From the NCBI GenBank assembly GCA_947479085.1, contig CANJYB010000002.1, positions 231,023 through 295,022 on the forward strand: DNA of 64,000 nucleotides. Reading direction: 5' to 3'. The position numbers and the translations under genes were made by a program. The stretch comes from Bacteroidota bacterium (GTDB lineage: Bacteria > Bacteroidota > Bacteroidia > 2-12-FULL-35-15). Positions 32,322 through 41,446 of this stretch are shown here, piece after piece (position 1 is the first letter of the stretch; every line of letters begins with the position of its first letter). The notes under the pieces were generated by a model. It saw nothing but the letters and a program-made list of their open reading frames with translations. It ran no database searches and was not told the DNA's origin.

Positions 32322-34487
32322 ATGAAATTAAAAACTACCTTTTCCGTTTTCTTTTTTTCGCTTTGCTTCGCAATGATAACCACACACACCAGCGCACAGG
32401 CATTAGCTGCCAATGCCGGAAACTCACAATCCATTTGCAATGGTTCTTCTGTGCAAATAGGAGGGAGCCCTACTGCAACCGGAGGAGTTCCCGGCTACAC
32501 CTATTCCTGGAGCCCTGCTACCGGATTAAGCAGTACTACCATTGCAAACCCTATGGCATCACCCACCACTTATACCAATTATACCGTTACCGTTTCTGAT
32601 AATAACGGTGGCTCAGCTTCGGCCTCTGTGGTGGTGTCTGTGGATGCTATACCCACCATTTCCAATGCCACCTTAACACAACAAATCTGTTCCGGAGGCA
32701 CAGCAACTTTTAATCCCACATCCAATGTAGTGGGCGCTACCTTTAGTTATACCGCCTTTGCATCTTCTCCCAATGTTTCAGGATATTCTTCCTCCGGAAG
32801 TGGAATCATTAATGAAGTACTTACTAATACAGGAACTACCACCGAAACGGTAACTTATTCCATTACTCCAACTGGCCCCGGACCTACATTTTGTGTTGGT
32901 ACGCCCGTTAATTATGTGGTAACAGTTGTTCCTGCAAACACCATTGCAAATGCCGGTACTAACCAAAACATTTGCGGAACCACCGCCACATTAGCAGGAA
33001 ATGTTCCAACAGTTGGTACGGGAACATGGACATTAATTGCAGGAGCAGGATTTGTTACCAATCCTTCGAACCCTGCATCCACCATAACTTCATTAGCTAC
33101 TGGAAATAATGTATTTCAATGGACCATCAGTAGTAACTTCTGTGCAGGTACTTCCAGTCAGGTTACCATTAATGGAACATCATCTCCTACAGTTGCTGTT
33201 GCAGGTCCTAACCAAGCTTTGTGCGGAACCAATGCTACATTAGCAGGAAATACAGCCTTGATAGGAGTTGGCGTATGGACCTTGGTCAGTGGTTCAGGCA
33301 CTATTACCAATTCTGCTGTGGCCATTTCAGGTCTAACTAATTTAGGTTTTGGGCCCAATGTTTTTCAATGGACCATTTCAAATCCTCCATGTGCTGCTTC
33401 ATCCACCCAGGTAACCATTACCGCTATAGGTGCCCCCACTACTGCCAACGCAGGATCAGACCAAATGTTATGCGGAACCACAACAGCCACATTGGCCGGA
33501 AATACGCCCGTTTCGGGCAATGGCCTTTGGTCCCTTGTCAGCGGAAGCGGAATTATCACCGCTCCTTCTTCCCCTAACTCTACTTTTACAGGTTTAGGTG
33601 CAGGTGCCAATGTTTTTCAGTGGACTATTAGCGCGCCTCCTTGCGGCACTTCCTCCGACCAGGTTTCCATATCACCCACTCCCGATGGAGTGCCCATTTG
33701 CCTTGTCACAGTCGATTCCCTTTCCACACATAATATAGTAGTATGGGAAAAATCAGGAGTGCTAAGCAGTACTTTGTTATTTAAAATATACAGAGAAGAT
33801 GTTACCAATGTATATACTTACATCAGTTCTGTCATGTTCGATTCATTGAGTGTATACCATGATTATGCCTCCAATCCAAACATCACCGGCAAGCGTTATA
33901 AAATTTCCTTGCTCGACAGTTGTTACACCGAAAGTGCCAAAAGCCCTTATCACAATACCATCTGGTTAAATTACCTTGGCAATGGAATCTTAAGCTGGAC
34001 TCCTTACTTAATAGAAGGACAGGCCAATCCTGTTACTCAATATAATATTTATCGTGACGACCTTGGTACCGGAAATTGGGCATTGTTAGGTAGTACAGCC
34101 GGCACACAGCTTGGTTATACCGACATTGCTTATGCTTCCTACCCGGCAGCTAATTATAAAGTAGAAGTGGTCTGGGCATTTTCATGCACCCCTACAAGGG
34201 CTGTCAACACTTCCTGGTCTAATTTTACGCAGCATTCCATTGGTATAAATGAAACAACACTGCAAAACTCAATTACCATTTCACCCAATCCTTTTACCTC
34301 ACAAACCATTATTTCTTTTGACCGAGAAATGAAGAACACTATTCTATATGTAAAAGATGTTTTAGGAAAGGAAATTAAAACCATTCTTTTCTCAGGCAAA
34401 GAACTCACTCTCGAAAAAGGCGACATGGAAAAAGGAATATACTTTATTCAAATAGAAAACACGAACCGGAAAATAATTATTGAATAG
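32322..34487 (+). CDS. large Ig/PKD-like repeat protein with T9SS type A sorting domain
   Basis: A secreted 721-residue protein from the ATG at 32322 (MKLKTTFSVFFFSLCFAMIT, signal peptide ending TSAQA). The first module (residues ~25-110) is SprB/PKD-like: NAGNSQSICNGSSVQIGGSP, GGVPGYTYSWSPATGL. From about residue 205 come three consecutive units of about 85 residues with the pattern NAGxNQxxCGTxATLAGNxP, GxWTLVSGSGxI, GxNVFQWTIS. These are Bacteroidota adhesin-type repeats. Residues ~460-640 resemble fibronectin-like modules, and the last ~75 residues (ISPNPFTSQTIISFD ... GIYFIQIENTNRKI) are the type A sorting domain. Likely cell-surface or secreted; adhesion is inferred from the repeat type. 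Confidence 0.88.
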   Translation: MKLKTTFSVFFFSLCFAMITTHTSAQALAANAGNSQSICNGSSVQIGGSPTATGGVPGYTYSWSPATGLSSTTIANPMASPTTYTNYTVTVSDNNGGSASASVVVSVDAIPTISNATLTQQICSGGTATFNPTSNVVGATFSYTAFASSPNVSGYSSSGSGIINEVLTNTGTTTETVTYSITPTGPGPTFCVGTPVNYVVTVVPANTIANAGTNQNICGTTATLAGNVPTVGTGTWTLIAGAGFVTNPSNPASTITSLATGNNVFQWTISSNFCAGTSSQVTINGTSSPTVAVAGPNQALCGTNATLAGNTALIGVGVWTLVSGSGTITNSAVAISGLTNLGFGPNVFQWTISNPPCAASSTQVTITAIGAPTTANAGSDQMLCGTTTATLAGNTPVSGNGLWSLVSGSGIITAPSSPNSTFTGLGAGANVFQWTISAPPCGTSSDQVSISPTPDGVPICLVTVDSLSTHNIVVWEKSGVLSSTLLFKIYREDVTNVYTYISSVMFDSLSVYHDYASNPNITGKRYKISLLDSCYTESAKSPYHNTIWLNYLGNGILSWTPYLIEGQANPVTQYNIYRDDLGTGNWALLGSTAGTQLGYTDIAYASYPAANYKVEVVWAFSCTPTRAVNTSWSNFTQHSIGINETTLQNSITISPNPFTSQTIISFDREMKNTILYVKDVLGKEIKTILFSGKELTLEKGDMEKGIYFIQIENTNRKIIIE

Positions 34488-34500
34488 AACCTAAAAAGTA

Positions 34501-34607
34501 AACCTTCAAGGTTTTTAAAACCTTGAAGGTTTATTATCGCCAAAGGCTTCCCTCTCCTTCCTTCATTCAAATGTAAACCTTCAAGGTTTTTAAAACCTTG
34601 AAGGTTT
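34501..34607. repeat. two family B palindromes (AACCTTCAAGGTTT REP)
   Basis: Copies at 34501-34532 and 34576-34607, each AACCTTCAAGGTTT, a 3-4 nt centre, AAACCTTGAAGGTT. The same unit surrounds and even lies within the REP-associated transposase gene at 54975, 20 kb away. The first copy lies 14 bp after the stop of the T9SS gene and could act as a transcript-end stem-loop. No gene in 34488-34703. Confidence 0.85.
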
Positions 34608-34672
34608 ATTATTGCAATTAATTAATACCAGCCCCAATCCGAAATCAGCATTCCCAAATCCGCAATCTTTCT

Positions 34673-34680
34673 TATCTTTG
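34673..34680 (+). promoter_or_regulatory. -7 box (TATCTTTG) of the ABC-F gene
   Basis: Perfect TAnnTTTG, 23 bp before the ATG at 34704. No good TTTG -33 at the usual distance. Confidence 0.45.
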
Positions 34681-34703
34681 CGCCCCTAAATTTATAAGTT
34701 ACA

Positions 34704-36629
34704 ATGATTTCAGTTAATTCCGTTACCGTATCCTTTGGTGGATACGATTTGTTCGACAATGTATCCTTCCTTATCAATCCCAAAGACCGCATCGGTCTTG
34801 CCGGAAAAAACGGGGCAGGAAAATCCACCATGCTCAAATTGCTGTCGGGAGAGCAAAACCCTACCAAAGGAGAAATATCTAAACCTAATGATACCCGTAT
34901 AGGCTATTTGCCGCAGGACATGATACATCAGCACGGCCGCACCGTGTTTGAAGAAACTGCCACAGCTTTCGAAGAAATACAAAAGCTGGAAGAACGCCTC
35001 GCACACATTACCCATGAAATAGAAACACGCACCGATTACGAAAGCGATGCCTACATGGACCTGATAACAGAGCTTACCGACATTAATCATCGTTTGGATA
35101 TTATCGGGGCATCTAACAAGGAAGAAGAAATAGAAAAGATTTTACGTGGACTTGGATTTGAGCGCGCTGACTTTCCCCGTCAGACAGCCGAATTCAGCGG
35201 AGGATGGAGGATGAGAATTGAGCTGGCAAAAATTTTATTGCGTAAGCCCGATATCTTATTATTAGATGAACCTACCAATCACCTTGACATTGAAAGTATT
35301 CAATGGCTCGAAGAAACGCTGGATACCTTTGCTGGCAGCGTTATGCTTATTAGTCACGATAAGCAGTTTTTGGATACTGTCACCACAAGAACAATAGAAA
35401 TTTCTAACCAGAAAGTTTACGACTATAAAACAAATTATTCCCGTTACCTCGAACTTAGAGCTGAGCGCAGAGAACAGCAGGAAAATGCAGCAAAGAATCA
35501 ACAGAAAATAATCAACCAGACAGAAGTATTGATTGATAAATACCGCGCCAAGGCCAGTAAAGCATCCTTTGCACAGTCGTTAATCAAAAAACTCGACCGT
35601 ATGGAAATAGTGGAAGTGGATGAAAACGACAGCACAGCCATTGCATTCCGCTTTCCGCCACCAGCCCATAGTGGTAAAATAGTTTTAACTGTCGAAGAAG
35701 CAGGCAAGGTATATGGCACCAAACGAATTTTTAAAGATGCCAACTTTATTCTTACCAAAGGAGAAAAGATTGCACTTGTAGGAAGAAACGGGGAAGGCAA
35801 GAGTACCATGATGAAAATGATTGCCAAACAAATTGAACACGAAGGCAATGTTACATTAGGTCATTCCGTAAAGATGGGATATTTCGCGCAAGATCAGGCC
35901 GAGCGACTGGACCAGAACAAAACCGTGTTTGAAACCATTGACGAGCTTGCCGTAGGCGATGTTCGTAAACAGGTTAGAACGCTGTTAGGTTCCTTTCTTT
36001 TTGGAGGAGAAGACATTGATAAAAAAGTAAGAGTGTTGAGTGGAGGTGAGCGCGGGCGATTGGCTTTATGTAAATTATTGCTGGAGCCGTATAACCTGTT
36101 AGTATTGGATGAGCCGACCAATCACTTGGACATAAGAAGCAAGGAAGTATTGAAACGGGCATTGCTGGCTTACGAAGGTACGTCCATCATTGTTTCCCAC
36201 GACAGGGATTTCCTTACCGACCTGGTAGATAAAATGTATGAATTTAAGCATGGTACAGTCAGAGAGCATTTGGGCGGTATCAATGAGTTCATGGCAAAAG
36301 TAAAAATGGACCGCTTAAGCGAAATGAACACCAAAACTCCTTTTGTAAAACCTAAGGCAGAAGTAAAAGTGGAGAAACCAAAACCTGACCCAAAGGATTT
36401 GGAAAAAGAAAAAGAACTGAAGCAGGTAAAAGCTGACATTACAAAAGTTGAAAAAGAAATAGCAAGACTTGAACAGGAAATAAAAGCTGTGGATGATAAG
36501 CTTTCCGATTCAGCTCAATACCAAACCATCATCAATGATAAGGAAATGTATGCTAAATACGAACTGATGAAAAAGCAACTGGACGCAGAGATGAATAAAT
36601 GGGAAGAGTTGCAGGGTAAGTTAGGGTAG
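34704..36629 (+). CDS. ABC-F family ATPase (ribosome-associated, Uup-like)
   Basis: A 641-residue ABC-F protein with two ATPase domains and no membrane segments. Domain 1 has Walker A GLAGKNGAGKSTMLKLLSG, signature FSGGWRMRIELAKIL and Walker B ILLLDEPTNHLDIESI. Domain 2 has VGRNGEGKSTMMKMIA, LSGGERGRLALCKLLL and LLVLDEPTNHLDIRS. The inter-domain linker (~residues 240-320) is charged and helical, as needed to reach into the ribosomal E site. The C terminus (~530-641) is a Lys/Glu-rich coiled coil like that of Uup. Such proteins rescue or tune stalled ribosomes; some give antibiotic resistance, but nothing here points to that. Confidence 0.92.
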   Translation: MISVNSVTVSFGGYDLFDNVSFLINPKDRIGLAGKNGAGKSTMLKLLSGEQNPTKGEISKPNDTRIGYLPQDMIHQHGRTVFEETATAFEEIQKLEERLAHITHEIETRTDYESDAYMDLITELTDINHRLDIIGASNKEEEIEKILRGLGFERADFPRQTAEFSGGWRMRIELAKILLRKPDILLLDEPTNHLDIESIQWLEETLDTFAGSVMLISHDKQFLDTVTTRTIEISNQKVYDYKTNYSRYLELRAERREQQENAAKNQQKIINQTEVLIDKYRAKASKASFAQSLIKKLDRMEIVEVDENDSTAIAFRFPPPAHSGKIVLTVEEAGKVYGTKRIFKDANFILTKGEKIALVGRNGEGKSTMMKMIAKQIEHEGNVTLGHSVKMGYFAQDQAERLDQNKTVFETIDELAVGDVRKQVRTLLGSFLFGGEDIDKKVRVLSGGERGRLALCKLLLEPYNLLVLDEPTNHLDIRSKEVLKRALLAYEGTSIIVSHDRDFLTDLVDKMYEFKHGTVREHLGGINEFMAKVKMDRLSEMNTKTPFVKPKAEVKVEKPKPDPKDLEKEKELKQVKADITKVEKEIARLEQEIKAVDDKLSDSAQYQTIINDKEMYAKYELMKKQLDAEMNKWEELQGKLG

Positions 36630-36652
36630 TCTTAACAGCACAATCAATAAAA

Positions 36653-36687
36653 TACCCCTGTCAGGGTTCCAAACCCTGACAGGGGTA
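36653..36687. terminator. 16-bp hairpin between convergent genes
   Basis: TACCCCTGTCAGGGTT (36653-36668), loop CCA, AACCCTGACAGGGGTA (36672-36687). It lies between the ABC-F gene on plus and the ChaN-like gene on minus. On the minus strand it is followed by TTTTATTG, a fair intrinsic terminator; on the plus strand there is no U-run. The unit also looks like a dispersed palindrome known from Bacteroidota intergenic DNA. Confidence 0.55.
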
Positions 36688-36704
36688 ATAAGTAACAAAT
36701 AGAA

Positions 36705-37565
36705 TTACTGTGTTTTACACATCGTTTCCGGAGTACATATAATATAGTCCGCCATATTATAAGCATCCTTAGCAAGAGTATCCAGCCCCGCCTGTTCGTT
36801 CGAAGCAATAGTAAATACTTTCAAATTTGGATTTGATTGTTTCAGGTACCATTCTATCCCTTGGTGAAAATTACTGTGGTACGAACCGTTGTAATGAATA
36901 TAAGTAGTTCCCTTTTTCCAGTTTTTCAGAATAAAATAAGCCATCGTAGCATCCTTCACCGCCTGTGATTTTGGAAGATTCTCCCCTCCATGTCCCCCGG
37001 CCGATTCGTAAATATCTTTATAACACTTTAAGTTGCCATCATACTTCATGGGCAAGGGGCAAATCCATTTTTTAGCATCAGCATCAATGCTGTCCAGTTT
37101 TTCCAATCCTTTATTATAAACCAGATTGGCATATCTTCTCGGAATATTATCAGCCACAAAATTCAAATGATTGGTCTTTGCAAAGTCAAGCAAAGGTTTA
37201 TAATCAGTTTTAAAATTCGACCATAGTTTCACCTCGTCTTTCAATGTTTTATCAGAAATTTTCCCTTGTAAATATTCGGTTAATGCTATCTGGTCATCAG
37301 CTTCAAACATTTCCGCACCAAGCACCAGGTTACTTTTTTTGTCTTCATACACATCGTTGGTCAATTCGTATTCCAGCCAGTGTACTATTGGGTTGTCGTG
37401 CAATTCGCCAAATAATATAATGTCTGCATTTTTTGCATCTTTAAGCATATTTGCATACGAAGTTTCCTTGCCCTTGGCATCATAAATTGTATAGGCAGGT
37501 TTTTCACCTTTGAATGCAAAAAGACTAAATAAAATAGCTGTTAGAGAGAGAATTTTGATGTTCAT
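36705..37565 (-). CDS. ChaN-like (haem-uptake / Tiki superfamily) protein
   Basis: An exported or lipid-associated protein of 286 residues, started at the ATG at 37565 (MNIKILSLTAILFSLFAFKG, signal peptide). The DUF399/ChaN fold is shown by ADIILFGELHDNPIVHWLEYE, NLVLGAEMFEADDQIALTEY, FVADNIPRRYANLVYNKG and the late GTTYIHYNGSYHSNFHQGIE. The Glu-Leu-His motif near the start and the His-rich late motif are the likely metal or haem site of this superfamily. ChaN of Campylobacter is an iron-regulated haem-binding lipoprotein. No lipobox Cys or iron box is evident here, so the haem role is only a family guess. Confidence 0.8.
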   Translation of the reverse strand: MNIKILSLTAILFSLFAFKGEKPAYTIYDAKGKETSYANMLKDAKNADIILFGELHDNPIVHWLEYELTNDVYEDKKSNLVLGAEMFEADDQIALTEYLQGKISDKTLKDEVKLWSNFKTDYKPLLDFAKTNHLNFVADNIPRRYANLVYNKGLEKLDSIDADAKKWICPLPMKYDGNLKCYKDIYESAGGHGGENLPKSQAVKDATMAYFILKNWKKGTTYIHYNGSYHSNFHQGIEWYLKQSNPNLKVFTIASNEQAGLDTLAKDAYNMADYIICTPETMCKTQ

Positions 37566-37716
37566 AGTTAATTTTTTGTTGTTCCAAAAGTACATATTAA
37601 CCGTTTCATTTTGATAAAAAAATAATTTATTTCTCTTGACATTTCATTTTATTTGCTATTATTGAATAAAATTTCAGGGATTATTCTGAGTTTTTTAAAT
37701 AAAACCTTTTTTTTTA

Positions 37717-38295
37717 ATGGATTTGAATACGCAAGAAACTTCCGAACAGACCATTTTTGCTAATAAAGTAAATAGCATAAGGGCTATTTGCAAAAATGCA
37801 GATAGTAAGGAAATGGTTATGCATGTTGGCGAACTGGACCAGAACCAGGTGAATAACATTTCTACCATTGTTGAAAACCAGATGGAGAACATGGGTATTG
37901 GAAGAGGGGTTGTAAAACGCATTTTCAATATAGCCATCGAAACACTTCAGAATATATGTTTTCATGCCGAAAAGGACAATAGCACAAATCAAATGACCTA
38001 CTTTATTATTGGGAAACATCAAAATGATTTTGTTACTTATTCCGGAAATGTTCTTCCAAAAACTGCAGCAGAAGGTTTAATGAAAAGATTGGAAAGGGTC
38101 CGTTCATTAAATGATGCCGATTTAAAAAAGGAATATTTGGAGGTGTTGTCAAATGGCGAACTTTCAAAAAAAGGGGGGGCGGGTCTTGGCTTTATTACAA
38201 TTGCTCTCAAATCAAATAATAATATTGAATTCGAATTCCAACCATTAAATAATGAATATTCTTTGTTTTCAATGGCTGCAAAAGTTACCGCATAA
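37717..38295 (+). CDS. SiaB family protein kinase (DUF6272)
   Basis: A 192-residue protein with a GHKL-like kinase fold of the SiaB group. ESxxN-type residues appear in VVKRIFNIAIETLQNICFHA, and the glycine-rich lid region is SNGELSKKGGAGLGFITIAL. In Pseudomonas aeruginosa SiaB phosphorylates the partner SiaC, and the PP2C phosphatase SiaA reverses this to control diguanylate cyclase activity and aggregation. The next gene, starting directly after this stop codon, encodes the SiaC-like partner, which supports the call. The phosphatase is not adjacent here. Confidence 0.85.
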   Translation: MDLNTQETSEQTIFANKVNSIRAICKNADSKEMVMHVGELDQNQVNNISTIVENQMENMGIGRGVVKRIFNIAIETLQNICFHAEKDNSTNQMTYFIIGKHQNDFVTYSGNVLPKTAAEGLMKRLERVRSLNDADLKKEYLEVLSNGELSKKGGAGLGFITIALKSNNNIEFEFQPLNNEYSLFSMAAKVTA

Positions 38296-38679
38296 ATGAA
38301 ACGACTTGAGTTAGCTACTACTGTAAATACTCCTCACATTATTCTCGATGCGGAGAAAAAGATATTTCTTATCGAAGGTAAATCATACCCTGAAGACAGC
38401 AAACAGTTTTTTCAATCCACACTCGACTGGCTGAATGAATACAGGAAACAAAAACCTGTAAGTTTTATTCTAAATTGTAATATATTTTATCTCAGTTCTT
38501 CTTCTATGATTTCATTTAAGCAGATTCTACTGATATTGGTAGCTTATCAGGCTAATGGAACCAAAGTGGAAATTTTATGGAATTATGATGAAGAAGATGA
38601 TGATATAAAAAAAACCGGAGAAGACTATATGAAAATTACAAATCTTAAATTTACATTTAAGGCAAATCCATTGTCATAA
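38296..38679 (+). CDS. SiaC family regulatory phosphoprotein (DUF1987)
   Basis: A 127-residue DUF1987/SiaC protein: ATTVNTPHIILDAEKKIFLI, EGKSYPEDSKQFFQSTLDWL and FILNCNIFYLSSSSMISFKQ, with the Ser cluster at the position of the phosphorylated residue (Thr68 in P. aeruginosa SiaC). It starts at the base after the SiaB stop codon, so the two are translationally coupled. Phosphorylation by SiaB is expected to block its binding to an output enzyme, such as a GGDEF protein; no such enzyme is in the window. Confidence 0.87.
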   Translation: MKRLELATTVNTPHIILDAEKKIFLIEGKSYPEDSKQFFQSTLDWLNEYRKQKPVSFILNCNIFYLSSSSMISFKQILLILVAYQANGTKVEILWNYDEEDDDIKKTGEDYMKITNLKFTFKANPLS

Positions 38680-38738
38680 AACTAAAAAACCAATTTATCC
38701 CGGACAACATTTGTTTGGGATTTCTATTTAAATAAAGT

Positions 38739-40010
38739 ATGAAAAGAACATTACAATTATTTTTTATTGTCGGATTATTCAATACGATAAATGCACAAAC
38801 CACATCAGTCTTGTTTATTGGAAACAGTTACACTAATGTCAACAACCTTCCTCAAACATTTCATGATTTAGCACTTTCCAAAGGTGATTCAGTAACCTTC
38901 GATTCTTCTGCACCTGGAGGATATACTTTTCAGTTGCATTCTACAAACGCAACAACCATCTCCAAAATAAATCAACAGGCATGGGATTATGTCATTTTGC
39001 AGGAACAAAGTCAGATACCTTCTTTTTCTCCTGCCCAGGTTGCATCGGACTCATATCCTTATGCCGCTCTGTTAGATAGTATGATTACTGCAAACGACAG
39101 TTGTACCGAAACCGTTTTTTACATGACATGGGGAAGGCAAAATGGAGATTCGAGCAACTGTGCTTTTTATCCCCCGATTTGTACTTACAATGGAATGCAG
39201 CAGCGCTTAAGAGAAAGCTACCTTCAGATGTCTGTTGATAATCATGCAACCTGCTCTCCCGTTGGTGCCGCCTGGAAGCATGTTCGTGATAATTACCCCG
39301 CAATCGGATTGTATCAGGCAGATCAAAGTCACCCAAGTGTTAATGGTACTTATTTGGCAGCCTGTGTTTTTTATGCATCATTGTTTCATAAAACTCCAAT
39401 CGGAGCATCCTTTCCTGTTGGGATAAATTCATCCAATGCTCTTATCTTGCAAACTATTGGTGGTGCCACTGTTTTAGATAGCCTTTCGCTTTGGCAGTCA
39501 AATGGTGATATTCCTAACGCTTCTTTCACCAGTACTATTATTGGAAATAATGTACAGCTTAATAACTCATCCTTTAATTCCACTCATTACAACTGGAATT
39601 TCGGAGATTCTTTTAATTCTACTCAAACCAATCCGTCCCATACTTATTCTTCAACAGGGCAATACATTGTTTCTTTAACCGCCTCTAATAATTGTAGGTC
39701 ATTCACTGCCTATGATACTTTACAAATAAGTAATATTACCGGTATTTCATCTCTTGATTTTAATAATACAATTTATATTTACCCAAATCCGGTAAAGGGA
39801 ATACTGAATATTGAGTTTAAAAATGCGACCGGAACTAATGTAGAAGCTCGTTTATTCAATTCACTGGGGCAGTTGGTTATTCAAAAGAAGTTGACCAACG
39901 AAACAAATTTTCAAATTGAAACAAATGAATTACCTGTTGGTTTATACAATTTGATTTTATCCAGTAACAATGAAATTATTGCGAACAATAAAATAATTGT
40001 GGAGCAATAA
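38739..40010 (+). CDS. SGNH-hydrolase-like domain + PKD + T9SS sorting domain
   Basis: A secreted 423-residue protein. Signal peptide residues 1-19 (ending TINA). Residues ~22-225 form an SGNH-like fold related to DUF4886: VLFIGNSYTNVNNLP places the candidate nucleophile Ser at residue 30, ILQEQSQIP carries the oxyanion-type block, and QADQSHPSVNGTYLAACVFY contains the Asp/Ser-His motif. Residues ~255-335 are a PKD domain (HYNWNFGDSFNSTQTNPSHT, GQYIVSLTASN). Residues ~345-423 are a type A sorting domain (IYIYPNPVKGILNIEFK ... GLYNLILSS). It probably removes ester groups from polysaccharide outside the cell, though the substrate is unknown. Confidence 0.87.
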   Translation: MKRTLQLFFIVGLFNTINAQTTSVLFIGNSYTNVNNLPQTFHDLALSKGDSVTFDSSAPGGYTFQLHSTNATTISKINQQAWDYVILQEQSQIPSFSPAQVASDSYPYAALLDSMITANDSCTETVFYMTWGRQNGDSSNCAFYPPICTYNGMQQRLRESYLQMSVDNHATCSPVGAAWKHVRDNYPAIGLYQADQSHPSVNGTYLAACVFYASLFHKTPIGASFPVGINSSNALILQTIGGATVLDSLSLWQSNGDIPNASFTSTIIGNNVQLNNSSFNSTHYNWNFGDSFNSTQTNPSHTYSSTGQYIVSLTASNNCRSFTAYDTLQISNITGISSLDFNNTIYIYPNPVKGILNIEFKNATGTNVEARLFNSLGQLVIQKKLTNETNFQIETNELPVGLYNLILSSNNEIIANNKIIVEQ

Positions 40011-40231
40011 TTGGAAATAGTTCTTGTCTTATGGGATAAAAAACTGAAGTTAATTTAATTCCCTACCTTTGTGCCAATAAAAAAAATAGAATTTGTATTT
40101 TAATAACTGTTTGTAACAATTGCCTTCTCCCACTTCAGTTAAATTTTCTCATTCTTTCTTTAATTAGTAATTCAGGGTTTACCTGAAATCATTATTTTTA
40201 TAATGATAAATATATTTGTAAAAAATAACTT
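40011..40231 (+). promoter_or_regulatory. promoter and long leader of the RhlE-like helicase gene
   Basis: TACCTTTG (40064-40071) matches TAnnTTTG and leaves an untranslated leader of about 155 nt before the ATG at 40232. The leader is AT-rich, with the dyad CAGGGTTTACCTG (40173-40185). No small gene is visible. Long leaders are common on cold-shock-controlled DEAD-box helicase genes, but no known riboregulator is recognisable here. Confidence 0.4.
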
Positions 40232-41446
40232 ATGACATTTGAAAATTTAAGCATTATACCGCAAATACGCGAAGCATTAAATAAAAAGGGATATTTGAAT
40301 CCTACTCCTATTCAGGAAAAAGCAATACCTTTTATTTTGGAGGGGAAAGATGTGTTTGGCTGTGCACAAACAGGCACCGGAAAAACAGCAGCATTCGCAT
40401 TGCCGATATTGCAGCTCTTTCATGCAAAACAATTAACAAAGAAGACACCTGGAATTAAGGCACTAATATTGGCACCAACAAGAGAACTTGCCATTCAGAT
40501 TGGCGAAAGTTTCACTGATTACGGAACAAATATTAATATTAAACATACAGTAATTTTTGGTGGTGTTTCTCAGGGCAATCAAACTAGGGCATTACAGCAA
40601 GGGGTCGATATTCTGATTGCAACTCCAGGACGATTAATGGATTTAATGAATCAGGGATTTGTCAAATTACACACCATCGAATTTTTTGTGCTTGATGAGG
40701 TGGATAGAATGTTGGATATGGGTTTTATCCGTGATATTCAAAAGATAATTACTAAGCTGCCGGTCAAAAGGCAAACAGTATTTTTCTCTGCCACTGTTCC
40801 TCCTGAAATAAAAAAACTGGCAAACGGTCTTTTAACCAACCCTGTTTCTGTTCAGGTGGCTGCTGTTTCTGCTCCTGCTGAAGCGGTAAAGCAATCCATG
40901 TACTTTGTAGAAAAACAGGATAAAAAGGATTTATTAAAATTAGTCCTGGAAAAAGAAAATATTAATCACGCTTTGGTATTTATGCGCACTAAACATGGTG
41001 CCAACAAACTGGTAAAGGATTTAGTGAAATTTGGTGTTTCCGCTGAGGCCATACATGGAAATAAGTCTCAAAGCGCAAGACAAAAGGCATTGGAAGGTTT
41101 TAAAAACCGGACAATAAAACTTTTAATCGCTACCGATATTGCATCAAGAGGTATTGATGTGGACAAACTAACCCACGTTATTAATTATGAATTACCCGAA
41201 GTGGCCGAAACATATATCCATCGCATAGGAAGAACAGGCAGAGCCGGAGAGGGAGGAACTGCTATTTCTTTTTGCGCTTCCGAAGAAAAAGGATATTGGA
41301 AAGATATTTTAAAATTAGTAGGAAATGTGGTAATAGTGGAAACCACTCCTAAATTTAGCAATACAAGACCTGTTGCGGCAGACGAACCGGAGAGAAAAAG
41401 GAATTTTAGTAACAACAGAAGATTCTCAGGAAAGAGAAAATTTTAA
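40232..41446 (+). CDS. DEAD-box RNA helicase (RhlE-like)
   Basis: A 404-residue DEAD-box helicase. Motifs in order: Q motif (NPTPIQEKAIP), I (CAQTGTGKTAAF), Ia (LAPTRELAIQI), GG (GGVSQGNQTRAL), Ib (IATPGRLMDL), II written DEVD (VLDEVDRMLDMGF), III (FFSATVPPEI), IV (ALVFMRTKHGANKLV), V (IATDIASRGIDVD) and VI (YIHRIGRTGRAG). Motif II is DEVD instead of DEAD, as in some RhlE proteins. The short basic tail (RKRNFSNNRRFSGKRKF) probably binds RNA. The family unwinds RNA during ribosome assembly or decay. The gene ends with a 4-bp overlap with the convergent kinase gene. Confidence 0.92.
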   Translation: MTFENLSIIPQIREALNKKGYLNPTPIQEKAIPFILEGKDVFGCAQTGTGKTAAFALPILQLFHAKQLTKKTPGIKALILAPTRELAIQIGESFTDYGTNINIKHTVIFGGVSQGNQTRALQQGVDILIATPGRLMDLMNQGFVKLHTIEFFVLDEVDRMLDMGFIRDIQKIITKLPVKRQTVFFSATVPPEIKKLANGLLTNPVSVQVAAVSAPAEAVKQSMYFVEKQDKKDLLKLVLEKENINHALVFMRTKHGANKLVKDLVKFGVSAEAIHGNKSQSARQKALEGFKNRTIKLLIATDIASRGIDVDKLTHVINYELPEVAETYIHRIGRTGRAGEGGTAISFCASEEKGYWKDILKLVGNVVIVETTPKFSNTRPVAADEPERKRNFSNNRRFSGKRKF

